A stretch of DNA of 64,000 bases from Cunninghamia lanceolata (lineage: Eukaryota > Streptophyta > Pinopsida > Cupressales > Cupressaceae). The notes beneath the pieces are model-generated. The model did no database searches. It was not told the origin of the DNA and saw nothing but the letters and a program-made list of their open reading frames with translations. Where the stretch lies: contig BSBN01000781.1 in the NCBI GenBank assembly GCA_027924645.1, forward strand, positions 2,170,001 to 2,234,000, in the 5' to 3' direction. Below, one piece after another: positions 1 through 11,979 of this stretch (position 1 is the first letter of the stretch; each line of letters opens with the position of its first letter). The position numbers were made by a program, and so were the translations under genes.

Positions 1-372
1 CCATGCATCCAAAACTATGATCAATTACAATGTCAGCCTGTTCTTCTTTTATCTATTCTGACAAACTGTTAACCTGATACTCAGATGCTAATAACTATTG
101 ACTCCTTCATCACCGGAGGCCAAATTTTGGATTTAGATTTTCCTGACAATGCTTATGACTTCCTCAGATCCATAGCAAACTCTGATCTACTCTTGAGGAG
201 ATCTGGACCAAGATACCAGAACCTATCACACACTCTGTTCTTGACTTCCCAGACTTAGACAGATCTTTAATTTGATTTCTGATCTGGGCAAATTATGTAA
301 TGTTGATGTGTAGAGAGACTTGTTGCCATCAATGACAACATTTATCATGCCTAGCAGTGTCTCTTGCCAACA
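1..372 (-). repeat. 3' LTR of element A (partial)
   Basis: This matches 6341-6712 base for base apart from scattered substitutions and ends in CCAACA at 372. The minus-strand LTR therefore starts TGTTGGCAAGAG, directly after the polypurine tract at 373-384. About 720 bp of the LTR lies before the window. Confidence 0.85.
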
Positions 373-530
373 ATCTCCCCCTTTGGCATTGATGGCAATA
401 CTTAGTGAAAAATGACTAAGTGTCAGAATAACTCCTCCTTTTCTTGTGCTCCATACTGTTATTCACACTGCTTTTCAATGCTCCCCCTTTGCTAGATTCC
501 TCATTTTTCACTTCTCTTCACTCCCCCTTT
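373..530 (-). other. Multiple polypurine tracts of element A
   Basis: On the plus strand CTCCCCCTTT occurs next to the LTR (about 375-384) and again at 481-490 and 521-530, with a degenerate version near 431. Read on the minus strand these are AAAGGGGGAG tracts. The first and last are flanked by GGCATTGATGG or GGCATCAATGG. The tract touching the LTR is the expected plus-strand primer. Extra copies are typical of Sireviruses. What the extra copies do is not known from this sequence. Confidence 0.7.
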
Positions 531-626
531 GGCATCAATGGCAAAGGGTGGGATCCACAATCACTAATGATGTAAAAACTCTGTACATATATGAATGCAT
601 ATGTACAAGCAATCTGTATGTTATAT

Positions 627-3600
627 TTACATATATTTAAGGATATCTACAAAAGTAATCTTTAACTGTACAAATTTGGTGGCCCAACTTGTCTTCATAC
701 CATCCAACATTGAAATGTGTCCTCTCAGCAGAAATGCATATGCTTCTGCTTTCCTTTGATCTGATGGATCACTTGTCTGGGCAGTACTTTGAGCCTCTGA
801 CAAGGTATTAAACATTGTTTCCAAATTAGGGGTAATCAGTCCCTGGAGCTCACCCATTCTTTCCATAATATTCTTCTTTTCCTTGATAAGCTTCTTTATT
901 TCATTTGTCAGGCTAATTGCTTGACATTCTTGGCTCACCAGAGATACTATTAAAGAATCAAAACTTTGAGATAGGTCTAGCATCTTTTTCTCCTGCTCCT
1001 TTATCTTTTTCTTAATATCCTCTACTATTTTGGGTCATGATAAGCAAAATTGATATACATCACCACCATCCTTAAGAGCATTTTCAATACTCTTTATACC
1101 AATGTCGAGTGTTTTTCTATCATTATCTATAAGGCCTTTTAGTTCACTAAACCTCTTATCCAAAAATTCTTTCCAAACCTTTACTTCAACCGGCTTCTCA
1201 AAGGACTCAAAATTTGTATTTACAGAATGCAAAAGATTTTTCAAATTATCAAAAGGAGAATCAGATGTATTCTTCTAATATGTGGGTATGATCTTCTCCA
1301 GTACTCTGGATGCTAGGCTTATCACCTCACTCTCTTCTATGTGAGACTTTAGTAATTTCTCCCTTGCCTTGGCCTGTGTGAATGATGATGTCTTCAGCAT
1401 TTGATCCAGACAGAGTGTCATAATTGATTGGTCCTTGTATTAGTTCTGGCTCATCTAACTCTAGCATCTCCTTGTTGAGAAAACTCTGCACTGCATTCGC
1501 AGTGTCTCTTTCCACACTTGCTATTTTAGTTTCCTTCCCTTGTGCTTGGTCAAAGACAACAACCAGACTATCTTTCTTTGGTGCATTAGCACCATCCCCT
1601 TCTGCTAGTTCGTCTTTTCCCTTTACCTCTTCCTCTTCCTTCTCTTTCTCTTTTTCTTATTCTTTCTCTCTGTCCTTTCTAGAGTCATCAGTAGCAGGAG
1701 GATCCAGAGGATCATGGCCAACATTTGCTTCTTCTATCAATACTTCTTCTTCTTCTTCCTTTTGCACTTCCTCTTCTAGAACAGAGAAGTCTAGAGTTTC
1801 AGTCTATTGCTTATTTCCCTTTAATCCTTCAACATCCATGTCTGAGGACTCAATCTCTACATTTACCTCCTCTACAATAGAAAGATTGTGCTTTTTCAAA
1901 GCACACTGAAGAACCTCTTTGGTTTCCTCTGCAATCTTGTCTATCTCCCCTAGCATAAGCTTATTCATTCATTTTTTACTTCGAAACTCATCCTTGGCTT
2001 CTTTAAATATCAAATACATTTTCTTTGGAGTAATTTGGGGGCATAATTGTATTAATATTTGTTCTCGGATCTCAAGATCCTTGCTTTTTGCATTGTCTTT
2101 TCTCAGTTCCAAAATTTTCTCAAGGCTTTTTGGTGTTAATGAACATATCTCAATAAGAGCATTGTTGTAGATATTCAAATATCTTACCATTGCTTCCTCA
2201 AGTACTCTTTTGTCAGCATCACTATAGTCATCATAGAATTCTATCATTGGAACCAAGTTTCCATCCTCAGTAATAGATTTAATGATGTCATCTACTGAAA
2301 GGGTAGGCTTCTCTACATATTCCTCTGTCTTTTGCCTCTTGCTTTCCCTTTTGCTTTCAGAGGACATCTCCTTGGATATCTTGGGCGCTTTTGTGCCTGT
2401 GGCTTTTAATTCTTTGATCTCGATGTCAGAATTTGTATCTTCTTCTTCTTCTCTTGTGCTTTCATAGGTCCAGGATGCTTTTGTTTTCTTCCTTTTCTCC
2501 CTTTTTCTAGATGATTTTGCTTCTGGTTCTGCAGTCTTAGTAGGAATAGGGGTAGCAGCAGAGCTCCTAGTAGTTCTTGAAGTGGAAGAGGGTTCCACCG
2601 GAGCACTTGTTTGTTTCTTATCTTGTTTCTCTTTTTCAGCCTTTTTAGTTCTTTCCTTGAGTTTCCTCACAACCTCCTTAGTTAGGCCCAAATTTTCAGC
2701 CAACTGCTCAACTTCTTTTCTTACTTTCCTATTGGTTTCAAGTTCTTTGAGCTCAATATGCAGTTTTAAACTTAGCTCCTCATATGTTCCAAATCTTTCA
2801 ATCATTGTGTCTTTAGGCTTGCTCAATAGGTGTTGAGCATATATATTCAAAATTTTCTCATCCACCTCATAGCCCATAGGCATAATCCATACAGTTCTAG
2901 GTTCCACAGCTTCCATTAGACACTAATCAATGTCAACCATAAAGCATATTTCATTTTTGTACTTCACAACAATTGATTTAGGGATTCTTTCCCTTAAATG
3001 CATCATACTCTAAAAATTCTTGAAGTAACCCCATATTGCAGTTTTCTATGCTTTGAAGTCACCAATGCTATGAAGATGATCTCTGATCTGAATGACATCT
3101 AGTTCATCATTAGTCTATTGAACACCCTTCACTCTAGATACTTCATTCATATAGTAGAAAAATAAGCATAGAACCAATGTACCATATTTAAAAGTGTTTT
3201 TCTTATCCCTTTTGATTTTGTTCAAGTTTTCAATTAGATGGTTCTGTAATAGCTCACAAAGGTCATAATCTACATTCTCCTTTAACATTTGATATGCTGC
3301 ATATATGGTAGTTCCAGAGATAGAATTCTCCCTACTGGAGAGATAGAATTCTCCCTACTAGAGTGGTATATCTTGTAGCCAATCACCATGGAAGCAAACT
3401 TCACATCCGGTTCTGTAATGTCATTTATAGTCATAGCCCTCCTATCAAATTTAGCACCGATTGCATTAGTAACAGTTTGGTTTTTCACATATTTTAACAT
3501 GGGTAATCCACCGATTGAGTTTAACCTAGTTACAATTCTGATAGCATCCTTGGTAATCTTGAATGGTTTTAACAACCAAATGAATTCATCATACATCCGA

Positions 3601-3941
3601 CTCAAAACATATCAGACCCATTCATCTTCATCAAACATTGGAAACCCCATAATTTGTATAAAATGTTTATCCTGTAGTGCCTTATACTCAGGTTTAAGTT
3701 CATGATTTTTATCCCTAAGATGATTCTCAAACAAGTCTACATACCTTAAATCTCCAAACTCATCTATGTTTGCATGAATATAAACCCTAATGTCTTCAAC
3801 ATGTAGCACACCATACGGAACACTCAAAAAAGCACCTAACGAGTCGACTTCTATTGACTTGTGAGGATGCTTCTTAAATTTGGGTCGAGGCCTTTTAGTA
3901 ATGTCAACAACATGAGGAGTAGCCATCTCAACATGTTTCAA
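627..3941 (-). pseudogene. ORF2 of element A, unknown protein, broken
   Basis: Minus-strand reading blocks at 3941-3612, 3605-3282, 2916-1969, 1515-1327, 1244-1035 and 983-627 follow the same order as ORF2 of element B and share phrases with it, for example RYVLSRM at the first junction, FKITKDAIR, EKPTL.VDDIIKSI and the closing DILKYM. Read across its breaks it spans about 1,105 codons. The N-terminal third is globular. The middle is highly charged with Lys/Glu heptads (coiled coil likely) and a Ser/Thr/Pro-rich linker. The C-terminal part is helical. A 23-bp tandem duplication (3316-3361) breaks the frame. I do not recognise the family. No catalytic motifs of pol are visible. It sits where pol would be in a complete element. 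Confidence 0.65.
3316..3361. repeat. 23-bp tandem duplication inside ORF2 of element A
   Basis: Two copies (3316-3338 and 3339-3361) differ by one base. Element B has a single version at the matching place (near 10740-10770). The extra 23 bases shift the frame, so this is a disabling mutation specific to copy A. Confidence 0.8.
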
Positions 3942-4328
3942 ATTAAAATCTTTACAGAGAAGTACCTTTTTCTTCCATGGGGTTAGGGTTGATCAATTGT
4001 CGGTTAAATTTGCTCTTTGTGCTTCAATCTTTGGATTTGATGCTCTTCTTCTTGTTTCCTCTAAATGCAAAGTGATTCAAATGCATGACCAAGTGACCTT
4101 TTATCCTTTGCAAAACCTAATTTGGCATTGTAATAAATGTGTTACTCTAACTTTGTCTGATTACTCTATTTTTTATAATTCTTCATGAATTACTCCGCAA
4201 GTTTTCATATCAACATCTTTTCTTCTGGAAATCCTTCCAAAGGTTCTGAACCAATTCAAAATATCCTCTTTTATTGTGCCAAATTTAGGCACCCAGTTAA
4301 TGACTGGGGGAATTTGATATTCAATGCA

Positions 4329-4340
4329 GCTCCCCCTGAG
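4329..4340 (-). other. Internal polypurine-like motif after ORF1 (element A)
   Basis: The plus-strand string CTCCCCCTGAGCC lies just past the ORF1 stop. Element B has the same motif at 11954-11966 in the same place. It resembles the 3' polypurine tracts and may mark where pol was lost (inference). Confidence 0.5.
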
Positions 4341-4354
4341 CCAGAGCTCTTGAC

Positions 4355-5421
4355 TTAATTCCTGGAGGAATTGTCAGCACCAGATTCTGGTGCAGACCCA
4401 TCACAATTGTTTATTGTATCTTTCTTTACCCAAATCTTGTTCATTTCACTTCGGATCTCATTTACATCAATTTTTCTTTTGCCTTTGTCATGTCTCTGCT
4501 TATCCAGTTTTCTTTTTACCAGACCTCTTCTTCCATTGTTCCTACTTCTGCGGAATCTTGCAATATGATCAGATTTATTGCAATTAAAGCACACAACATT
4601 TCCTTGCTTATGAACTTGATTTCCTCTTGATCTACACTGATTAGCCATGTGTCCAAACCCATTGCAAGCAAAACAATAACCATTGAAAAAATTGCCAATT
4701 CCTCTATTGTTAGCATTATTCATTATCATACTTCTGCATTCATTTGATCTATGACCATACCTCTTACACTTGAAGCATTGATTGGAGAAGGATGGACCAT
4801 TTTGATTTACTCTACTTCTGCAATGAGTAGATCTCTGACCAAATTTATTGCAATTAAAACAATTTCCATTGAATGATGGATATCTTTGAGCATTAGGTTG
4901 TCTTACCAAAGGTTTTCTAGTTCTATTTCTCCCATTCCTTGGTTCAAGATTTCTTTGTCCGGATCTGGAGCTTTCACCTTTTTCATATCCAAGATCATGC
5001 TTGTCATCATCCTTTTTTTGTCGTTTAATTAGTGCTTCAAGTTTAGCTAAGCTTATCTTGAACTTCTCCTTATACTCATTTGCAATTTCTAGATCATGTC
5101 TGAGAGTGATAATTTGTCTCTCAAGTTCTCTCTCATTGTTTCTTCTTTCTTGTAGATTAGATTCTAGGAGACCAACTATTCCATCCAATCTACAACATTC
5201 TTCAATTCTCTTTTCATATTTTGATTCATCTCTTCTTCAATTTTCTTCCTATCTTCAATTTCCTTGGTTAGTCTCATCACCCTAGATTTCATCTCATGTT
5301 TTAGGAAAACTTCTTTAGCTAACTTTTCACATTCCTTTATCTTCTCTTTCAGGGCCTTGTCTTCATAATGACTTCCTAGTTGAAGAGGTTGCTCCTTTCC
5401 TTTTGCATTGGATTTGCTCAA
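4355..5421 (-). pseudogene. ORF1 of element A: coiled coil plus four CCHC zinc knuckles (Gag-like)
   Basis: Two overlapping minus-strand frames (5421-5176, then 5188-4355) together encode a Lys/Glu-rich coiled coil followed by a basic linker and four zinc-knuckle repeats: CFNCNKFGQRSTHC, CFKCKRYGHRSNEC, CFACNGFGHMANQC and CFNCNKSDHIARFR. The consensus is CX2CX4HX4C. The first has Gln for His and the fourth has lost its last Cys, so only two look fully metal-binding. A frameshift near 5180 separates coiled coil from knuckles. Such proteins bind nucleic acid in retrotransposon capsids. The canonical N-terminal copia Gag domain is not visible, so this is at best a shortened Gag. It lies just downstream of the primer site on the minus strand, as gag should. 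Confidence 0.75.
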
Positions 5422-5603
5422 TTTTCCTTTTAAAATCTCAATGAAGTCTTCAACGTTTTTGAGGTTATCTCGCAGCTCTTAGACTTCTGCTCTAGACTGC
5501 TCAAGATCTTCTAGGGCAAGATTAAGTTGCTCTTGAAGGTTATATTCATCCATTTTACTGCATTCTCAAATCTTCCTTAAGCTGTTAAACTTTTTCAAAG
5601 GAA

Positions 5604-5620
5604 CCTTACTCTAATACCAA
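5604..5620 (-). other. Primer binding site of element A (tRNA-iMet type)
   Basis: The minus strand next to the LTR reads TTGGTATTAGAGTAAGG, close to the plant initiator-Met primer site TGGTATCAGAGC. It starts one or two bases inside the LTR boundary, as in Ty1/copia elements. Confidence 0.75.
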
Positions 5621-5621
5621 T

Positions 5622-6712
5622 TGTTGGAATTAGCCTGGACAACTGAGAGGGGGGTGTGAATCAGTTGTCACAATTTTAACCTTTTTCTGCCTATAATCTC
5701 TTTTTACCACTTATGATCAAATTAATGATATAAACATTTGAGCATCAATCAATTAACATAAGAGCAGAAATAGAAATAATACACTAGACACAAGATTTTT
5801 GACGTGGAAACCCAGTTAAGGGAAAAACCATGGTGGGGGTTAACCCACAAGGATTATACTCTATTAAAAGTATTTTACAAAAGGAATGCACATGCATTTG
5901 GGCTCACTGCTCAAAAAAGAAAGGCTCACTGCCTATAGAGAAAATTACAATGAGTTTGAACTGATATTTAGCATCTATCAATGTTGGAGTTCAATTCTGG
6001 TTAAGCATAGAAAAATGACTTTACACACTTCATCCTTACTCTGCCCCTCTTACTGTTCTGCTAAGATCTGAAACTTTGATCTTTTCTCTTTTCACAATTA
6101 CTCCATAATTGCAACACACACACACAAAAATCATCCAAATCCATCGGCTATATATCTACATCCTCATCTTTAATTACTTTTCATTCAACTTCAAGAACAC
6201 TTGGAATTTTATTGAATACTCTGCTCTGTCAGTTAGATCCATGCATAACTTGAGACGCAAACCAAAACTTGCACTCACAAATCATTAGTCAGGTCGGCTA
6301 CTATCATTGAACAACACAACTTGTCCAACTAACAACTTCCATGCATCTGGAACCAAGATCAATTACAATGTCAACCTGTTCTTCTTTTGTCTGTTCTGTC
6401 AAACTGTTAACCTGATACTCAGATGCTAATAACTATTGACTCCTTCATCATCAGAGGCCAAAATTCTGGATTTAGATTTTCCTGACAATGCTTATGACTC
6501 CCTCAAATCTGTAACAAACTCTGATCTGCTCCTAAGGAGATCCAGACCAAGATACTGAACCTTGTCACACACTCTATTCTTGACTTCCTAGACTTAGACA
6601 GATCTTCAATCTAATTTCTGGTCTAGGCAAATTATGTAATGTGGATGTGTAAAGAGACTTGGTTGCCATCAATGACAACACTTATCATGCCTAGCAGTGT
6701 CTCTTGCCAACA
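5622..6712 (-). repeat. 5' LTR of element A (1,091 bp)
   Basis: It starts TGTTGG and ends CCAACA, giving the TG..CA termini of an LTR. Its last 372 bp match positions 1-372. Its beginning on the plus strand (ACTGAGAGGGGGG) is shared with the LTRs of element B, which shows the two families are related. Confidence 0.85.
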
Positions 6713-6785
6713 GGTGTTTCCCCCTCCACTACAATGATGATTAGTGATCCAAGAGTGTGTTCCCTAGGAGGGAAAAGGCAAGATC
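6713..6785. other. 73-bp host sequence between elements A and B
   Basis: This short stretch is the only non-element DNA between the two. Its last five bases, AGATC, are the left target duplication of B, and the sequence presumably continues at 14319. No gene is visible. Confidence 0.7.
6781..6785. repeat. Left target-site duplication of element B (AGATC)
   Basis: It is identical to 14314-14318 and immediately abuts the TG of the LTR. Five bases is the usual size for copia and gypsy integrases. Confidence 0.9.
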
Positions 6786-7875
6786 TGTTAATAACTGAGA
6801 GGGGGGGTGAATCAGTTATCTTAATTATTTCAGCTTTCTGAATTTCCTTATCAATTAGTGCAGCATTAAATTAAATAAGCAAACATAACCATGAAATGGA
6901 AATGACATTAATACACATGACACAATGATTTTGACATGGAAAACTCTGTTAGGGGAAAACCCACGGGGTGATTAACCCAAGATTGTATTCTCTATTAGAA
7001 GAATAAGATAGTACAAAATGGCACTTGCCAATTAGGGCTCACTACCCGAGCACACCGCTCACAAGAGGCTCACTGTCTACAATAGTTTATACAAGGAAAC
7101 TAGATACTTGAACTGATGAGAAGCATCCACATATGCTGAGGTTCAGTTCCAGTTAAGCCCAATATACTGATCTGCTGCACTTCATTCTTACTCTATTAGG
7201 TGTTGTTGTCCTGTTACATTCCAGACCTATCTTACTGCCTTCACACTGCTCTTCTGCTTTTCTTCGCTCCACATAATACACCACACACACATTCATATCT
7301 AAATCCATCTAGTATATAAATTCACACCAAGTATTTCATCCACTTTCTAGTCAACATCTAGAATACTCAATATTTTCCCAAACTCTAATCAGTTGGCTGA
7401 ATCTTTGTATACCAAGTAATGCGGATCAAAAAGATGCTTATACAAGTCATCAATCATGTTAGCCAATCATGAATGATACCTTAGAAAACTTAATCACCAT
7501 CACTATCACATCCAGATTTGGGTCTGATGCTTTGCCAATTAGGTCTTCCTCTGTCTACTCTACCAATCAGGAACCCAACACTCAAGTGCTCATATCTGTT
7601 CACTCTTCTATCACCGGAGGCTAAGTCCTTGGAATATATCAGTCAAGGTACTTCTCTTGACTTCCCCAAAACCATATTTTACTGAGATACTTCCTCTGAG
7701 AGATCCGGACCTGACTGTCGGACCTTGCTGCCTGCTCTGTTCTTGCTTACCGGACCACAACACTTCTTCAGTCTAACTTCCGGTAAAGACACACCATGTC
7801 CTACGGATGTGTGGGATGGACTTTGTTGCCATCAATGAAAAAACTAGTGAATCCACACAGTGTCTCTTGCCAACA
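6786..7875 (-). repeat. 3' LTR of element B (1,090 bp)
   Basis: TGTTAATAACTGAGAG at the left and GCCAACA at the right. It aligns end to end with 13227-14313 with few indels. Confidence 0.92.
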
Positions 7876-8030
7876 ATCTCCCCCTTAGGCATTGATGGCA
7901 ATACTTAGTGAAAAATGGCTAAGTGTCACACTATACTCCCCCTTGGCTAATGCTCTATTCTTATGAACATTTTTCGGAGCTCCCCCTTAGCTGGATTCCT
8001 CATTTTTCATTGCTCCTCACTCCCCCTTTG
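7876..8030 (-). other. Multiple polypurine tracts of element B
   Basis: TCCCCCTT-type strings occur beside the LTR (7877-7887) and again near 7936, 7981 and 8020, so there are four tracts in 155 bp. The outermost two carry the same GGCATTGATGG or GGCATCAATGG neighbour as in element A. Confidence 0.75.
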
Positions 8031-8119
8031 GCATCAATGGCAAAGGGTGGGGTCCGTACACCAAAATTTGCAAAACTCAATCTATACTTAATTGCATAAG
8101 TATATTATCCAGTTATACT

Positions 8120-11100
8120 TTACATATACTTTAAGATATCTGCAAAAGTGTTGTTCAATTGTAGAAGTTCTGTTGCCCAACTTAGCTTCATCCTATCCAA
8201 AATTGAAATGTAACCACTCAACAGGAATGCAAAAGCTTCTGCCTTCTTGAGATCTATTGGATCACTAGTCCAGGCTATGGCCTGAGCATCAGTTAGGGCT
8301 TCATGCATGGCCTCTAACTTAGGGATAATGATCCCTCTAAGTTCACTCAACCTGTTTATTCTATTTTTCTTCTCCTTCTCAAGTGTCTTTATTTCATTTA
8401 TGACTACAATAGTCTGACACTCTTGTTTTACTATGGAAGAGGATAGAGGATCAAAACTTTGAGATAAACTTAACAGTTTATCCTCTTGCTCTTTTACTTT
8501 CTTCTCAATGTCCTTGGTTACTTTAGGCTAGGATAGACAAAATTTATATATATCTCCCCCATCTTTGAGAGCATTTTTTAGGTTCTTTATTCTGATATCC
8601 ATAACTCTCCTATCATTTGATATTAACCCTTGTACCTATGATAATCTTTTTACCAAAAATTCATTCCGGACCTTATCTTCTGCTGAGTTTTCTAAGGAAT
8701 CAAAATGTGTGCTAACACTATTAACTAGAAATTTGAGATTACTGGATGAAGAGGCTGAGGGATCCTTCTGAAACAATGGCAAGATCTTCTCCAATACACC
8801 GGATGCAATTTCTATAAGCTTGCAGTCTTCCATGTGAGACTTCAGAAGCTTTTCTTTTGCCTTTGCTGAAGTAAAGGATGCTAGTTTCATGGTTTGAACC
8901 GGGGAGAGGGAGACAAAATTGAACGGTCCTTGAAGAAGTTTCGGTTCATCAAATTCCATCATCTCCTTGGTTAAGAATTCTTTGACTGCCTTGTCTCTTG
9001 CCAGAGACAGAGTTTTCTGCCCTTTTGCACCCTTACCACCATCATCTGTGGCCTTCTCTGTTGGAGTTTTCTCTTTTTCTATAGCCTTACTACTGTCATC
9101 TTCTTTTTCCTTCTCCTCTGCTTATTGACTGATCTTCTCTTGTACTCTTTCTTTTTCTTTGAATCTAGAGTCTGTAGGGGAAATTGGAGGAGAGATGTTT
9201 TCTTGATTATGGACCTCCTCTTCCGGAGTAGAGGAATCTAAGTCCTTACCTTTTTTTTCACCTGTCTTCTTTACCTCTTCTACCACTGTCTCAGTAGATT
9301 CTTCTTCAACATCTGTGGCCAAGGGATTATCACCTAAGTCCTCTATAGTAGGAATGTTGAATTTTTTGAATACATTTCAGAGAATCTCTTCTGTCTCTTT
9401 TGCTACTTTGTCAGTTTCTCCAAAGCTGATTCATTCTATCTTTGCTTCGAAACTCATCCTTACAATCTTTGAAGATCATATTCTTCTGCTTAGGAGTGAT
9501 TAAGAGATATAGATGAATGGCTATCTGTTCTTGGATCTCAAGATCCTTTTCCATAGCATTATTCTTTCTTATTTCTAATTCCTTTTCTAGGCTTTTGGGA
9601 ATAAGAGATATGATTTCAATAAAAGCCTTGTAGATATTCTGATACCTGACTATGGCTTCTTGCAAGATTTTTTGGTCAGCTTCATTGTAATCATTATAGA
9701 ATTCAGCCATTGGTTGAAGGTTCCCATCCACAATAATTGATTTTATGATGTCATCAATGCACAGAGTAGGTTTCTCAACAAATTCTTCTGTTACTTCTTT
9801 AGCAGAAGGTTCACCAGATGTTTTCCTTTTCTTCTTCATTTTCTTTACTTCCTCATCTGATTCTGTCTCTTCTTCATCCTTTTGGCTTGTGTAATACCTT
9901 GTTGCCTTTTTCTTGGTTCTCTTCTCTCCTTTTCTAGATGATTTTGCTTCTATTTTTTATGCCTTTGAGCTCTTTGCAGTGGTAGGTACAGAGGTCTTAG
10001 AGGATCTAGTCTGGGAGGGGACTTCCACCGGAGCACCTTCTTTCTCTACTTTTTCTTTTTCTTTCTCTACCCTTTCTGTCTTCTCTCTATTTGCATCAAG
10101 TGCCTCTTTTGAAATTTCATGCCTCTTGGAAAACTCTTCTACTTCCCTCCTCACTTTTCTCTTTTATTTCCGGTTGTCTTAGCTCCACATGGATCTTCAC
10201 ACTTAATTCTTCAAAGGTTCCAAACCTTTCTGCTTTAGGATCCTTGGATTGACTGAGCATGCGTTGAACATGTAGCTGAACAATTTTCTCATCTACTTCA
10301 TACCCCATTGACATGATCCAGACTATTCTTGGCTCTACTGCCTCCATTGGACATTGATCAGTTTCTACCATAAAGCATACTGTATCTTTATACTTTTCAA
10401 CTAAAGATTAGGGAATTCTCTCTCTTGCTTAAATCATGCTCTAAAAATTCTTGAAATAGCCCGAGTGTTGTATTATGTGCCTTGGCATCACCAAGCCCAT
10501 GTATATAATCTCTGATTTGGATGGCTACTGGTCTATCATTCTGCCATACCCAACCACTAGATTCGAGAAGCTCATTCATGAAGTAGAAGAACAAGCGCAG
10601 TATCAACCCACCATACTTGAAGGAGTTCTTCTTGTCCTTCTTGATCTTTTGTAGGTTTTCCATTAGTTGGCTCAGAAGGAGTTCACAAAAATCATAATCT
10701 ACATTTTTCCTCAACATTTCATAAGCAGTGTAAATTGTAGTTCCAGGTACTAAATTTTCCCTGCTAGAGTGATATATCTTATAACTGATGATCATGGAGG
10801 CAAACTTGACATCCAGATCAGTGATGTCTTCTATTGTCATTGCTCTTTTGTCAAATTTTGATCTGGTAGCCTCACTCACAGTTTGATTCTTGACGGATTT
10901 GAGGACAGGAATCCCACCGGATGAGTGCAATCTGGTTACCATCCTAATGGCATCCTTGGTTATCTTAAATGACCTCATCAACCATATAAAGTTATCATGC
11001 ATTCTACTTAGAACATACCGGACCCATTCATCTTCTGCAAAACAAGGGAAATGAATGCATTGTGCAAAATGCTTGTCCCGGATGGCTTTATACTGAGTTT

Positions 11101-11338
11101 TGAGTTCAAATGAGTCATCTATCAAATGCTTGTGATGGATATCAACTAGCTTAGATTCCCCAAATTCTTCAATATTCACATGAATATATGCCCTAACATC
11201 TTCTACGTGCAGAACCCCATGCGGAATGCTTGAAAAGGCACCTAAGGGATCAACTTCTAGGGATTTATATGGATGTTTCTTGAATTTAGGATGTGGCCTA
11301 TCAGTGATCTTTACAACATTCGGTGTAGTCATCTTCAA
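8120..11338 (-). pseudogene. ORF2 of element B, large unknown protein, broken after residue 313
   Basis: An intact 313-codon block (11338-10397) starts MKMTTPNVVKIT and is followed on the minus strand by blocks at 10371-10117, 10154-9957, 9839-9411, 9322-9122, 8962-8636 and 8350-8120 in shifting frames. The whole spans about 1,073 codons and ends DILKYM as in element A. The first block looks globular, with motifs VLHVEDVRAYIH, FKITKDAIRMVTRL and SMIISYKIYHSSRE. Further on are Lys/Glu-rich heptads, a Ser/Thr linker and another conserved patch, KPTLCIDDIIKSI. I do not recognise the family. It does not look like Gag, protease, integrase or reverse transcriptase, nor like a typical Env because no clear transmembrane segment is visible. 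Conservation between A and B argues that it was once translated. It could be a captured host gene or a Sirevirus accessory ORF. Confidence 0.7.
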
Positions 11339-11979
11339 AAGATTTTACAAAGAAATATTCAATAACAGAAAATACCTTTTGCGCTTCTAGGGTTTGCTGA
11401 ATGAGTTGGATTAATTTGCTAGATGAATTGACTTAAACGGTTGATCTTTTGAGAGTTTGAGATAATTTGTTGCAGAGCTCCTTTTCTCTTCTTCTTGAAT
11501 GCCAATGTGCAAATGATGAGCAAATGAACCCTTTTATTTTTGGGAAAACCCTAATTTCATATTGCAATAAATGCACAACTCAAGTCATTCTGGTTGCCTG
11601 GTTCTTCTTTTTTTGAGAAAGATCTTTTTCCGGATCACTGAGATATACTTAGAGTTATTCTTGGTGATTAATAACAAATTATCTTACTTTCCCCAAACAC
11701 TTGATCTATCCATAGAAGAAGATTCCTCAAATTTGAATCATACCAGATTTAACTGTGATAATCCTGTTTTACTGGATGAATGTTAAACCGGATCAATCTT
11801 GGAAGATTAGACTCTTCAAATCTTCCTGCAGATCTTCCATATATTTACCAAGATTTCTTTAGATGTTTCTCTGAGAATCTTTTTATTCTGCAACTTCCTA
11901 TGTGCCAATTTCAGCACCAATCACTTGGCTGGGGGAAAATGTTTTTCCTTGTGTCTCCCCCTGAGCCAAAGCTCACTTT
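11339..11979. other. ORF1-ORF2 spacer of element B
   Basis: This is 641 bp between the end of ORF1 and the start of ORF2 on the minus strand. It has no coding signal apart from the polypurine-like CTCCCCCTGAGCC at 11954-11966. Element A has a comparable spacer (3942-4354), so the arrangement is ancestral. Confidence 0.6.

Larger units (their letters stand above)
1..6712 (-). mobile_element. Element A: non-autonomous Sirevirus-like LTR retrotransposon, left LTR cut by window start
   Basis: The element is carried on the minus strand. Its 5' LTR is 5622-6712, and the end of its 3' LTR is 1-372, which matches 6341-6712 with roughly one difference in ten. Between them lie an initiator-Met type primer site (about 5609-5619), an ORF1 with coiled coil and four zinc knuckles (5421-4355), a long broken ORF2 (3941-627) and several CCCCCTTT-type polypurine tracts (373-530). 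I see no protease, integrase, reverse transcriptase or RNase H. Repeated polypurine tracts and a coiled-coil zinc-knuckle Gag are features I associate with plant Sireviruses (Ty1/copia), so I infer a non-autonomous derivative. The right target duplication would be GGTGT (6713-6717); its partner is outside the window. It is older and more broken than element B. Confidence 0.8.

Noticed and set aside
1424..2836. Plus-strand Ser-rich open frames (1424-1909, 1919-2170, 2282-2467, 2582-2836)
   Set aside because: They are antisense to the Lys/Glu-rich ORF2 of element A. Their Ser/Phe-rich content is the complement of that composition.
627..11338. ORF2 of elements A and B as an Env-like protein
   Set aside because: I see no signal peptide or clear transmembrane segment, and it takes the place of pol rather than following it.
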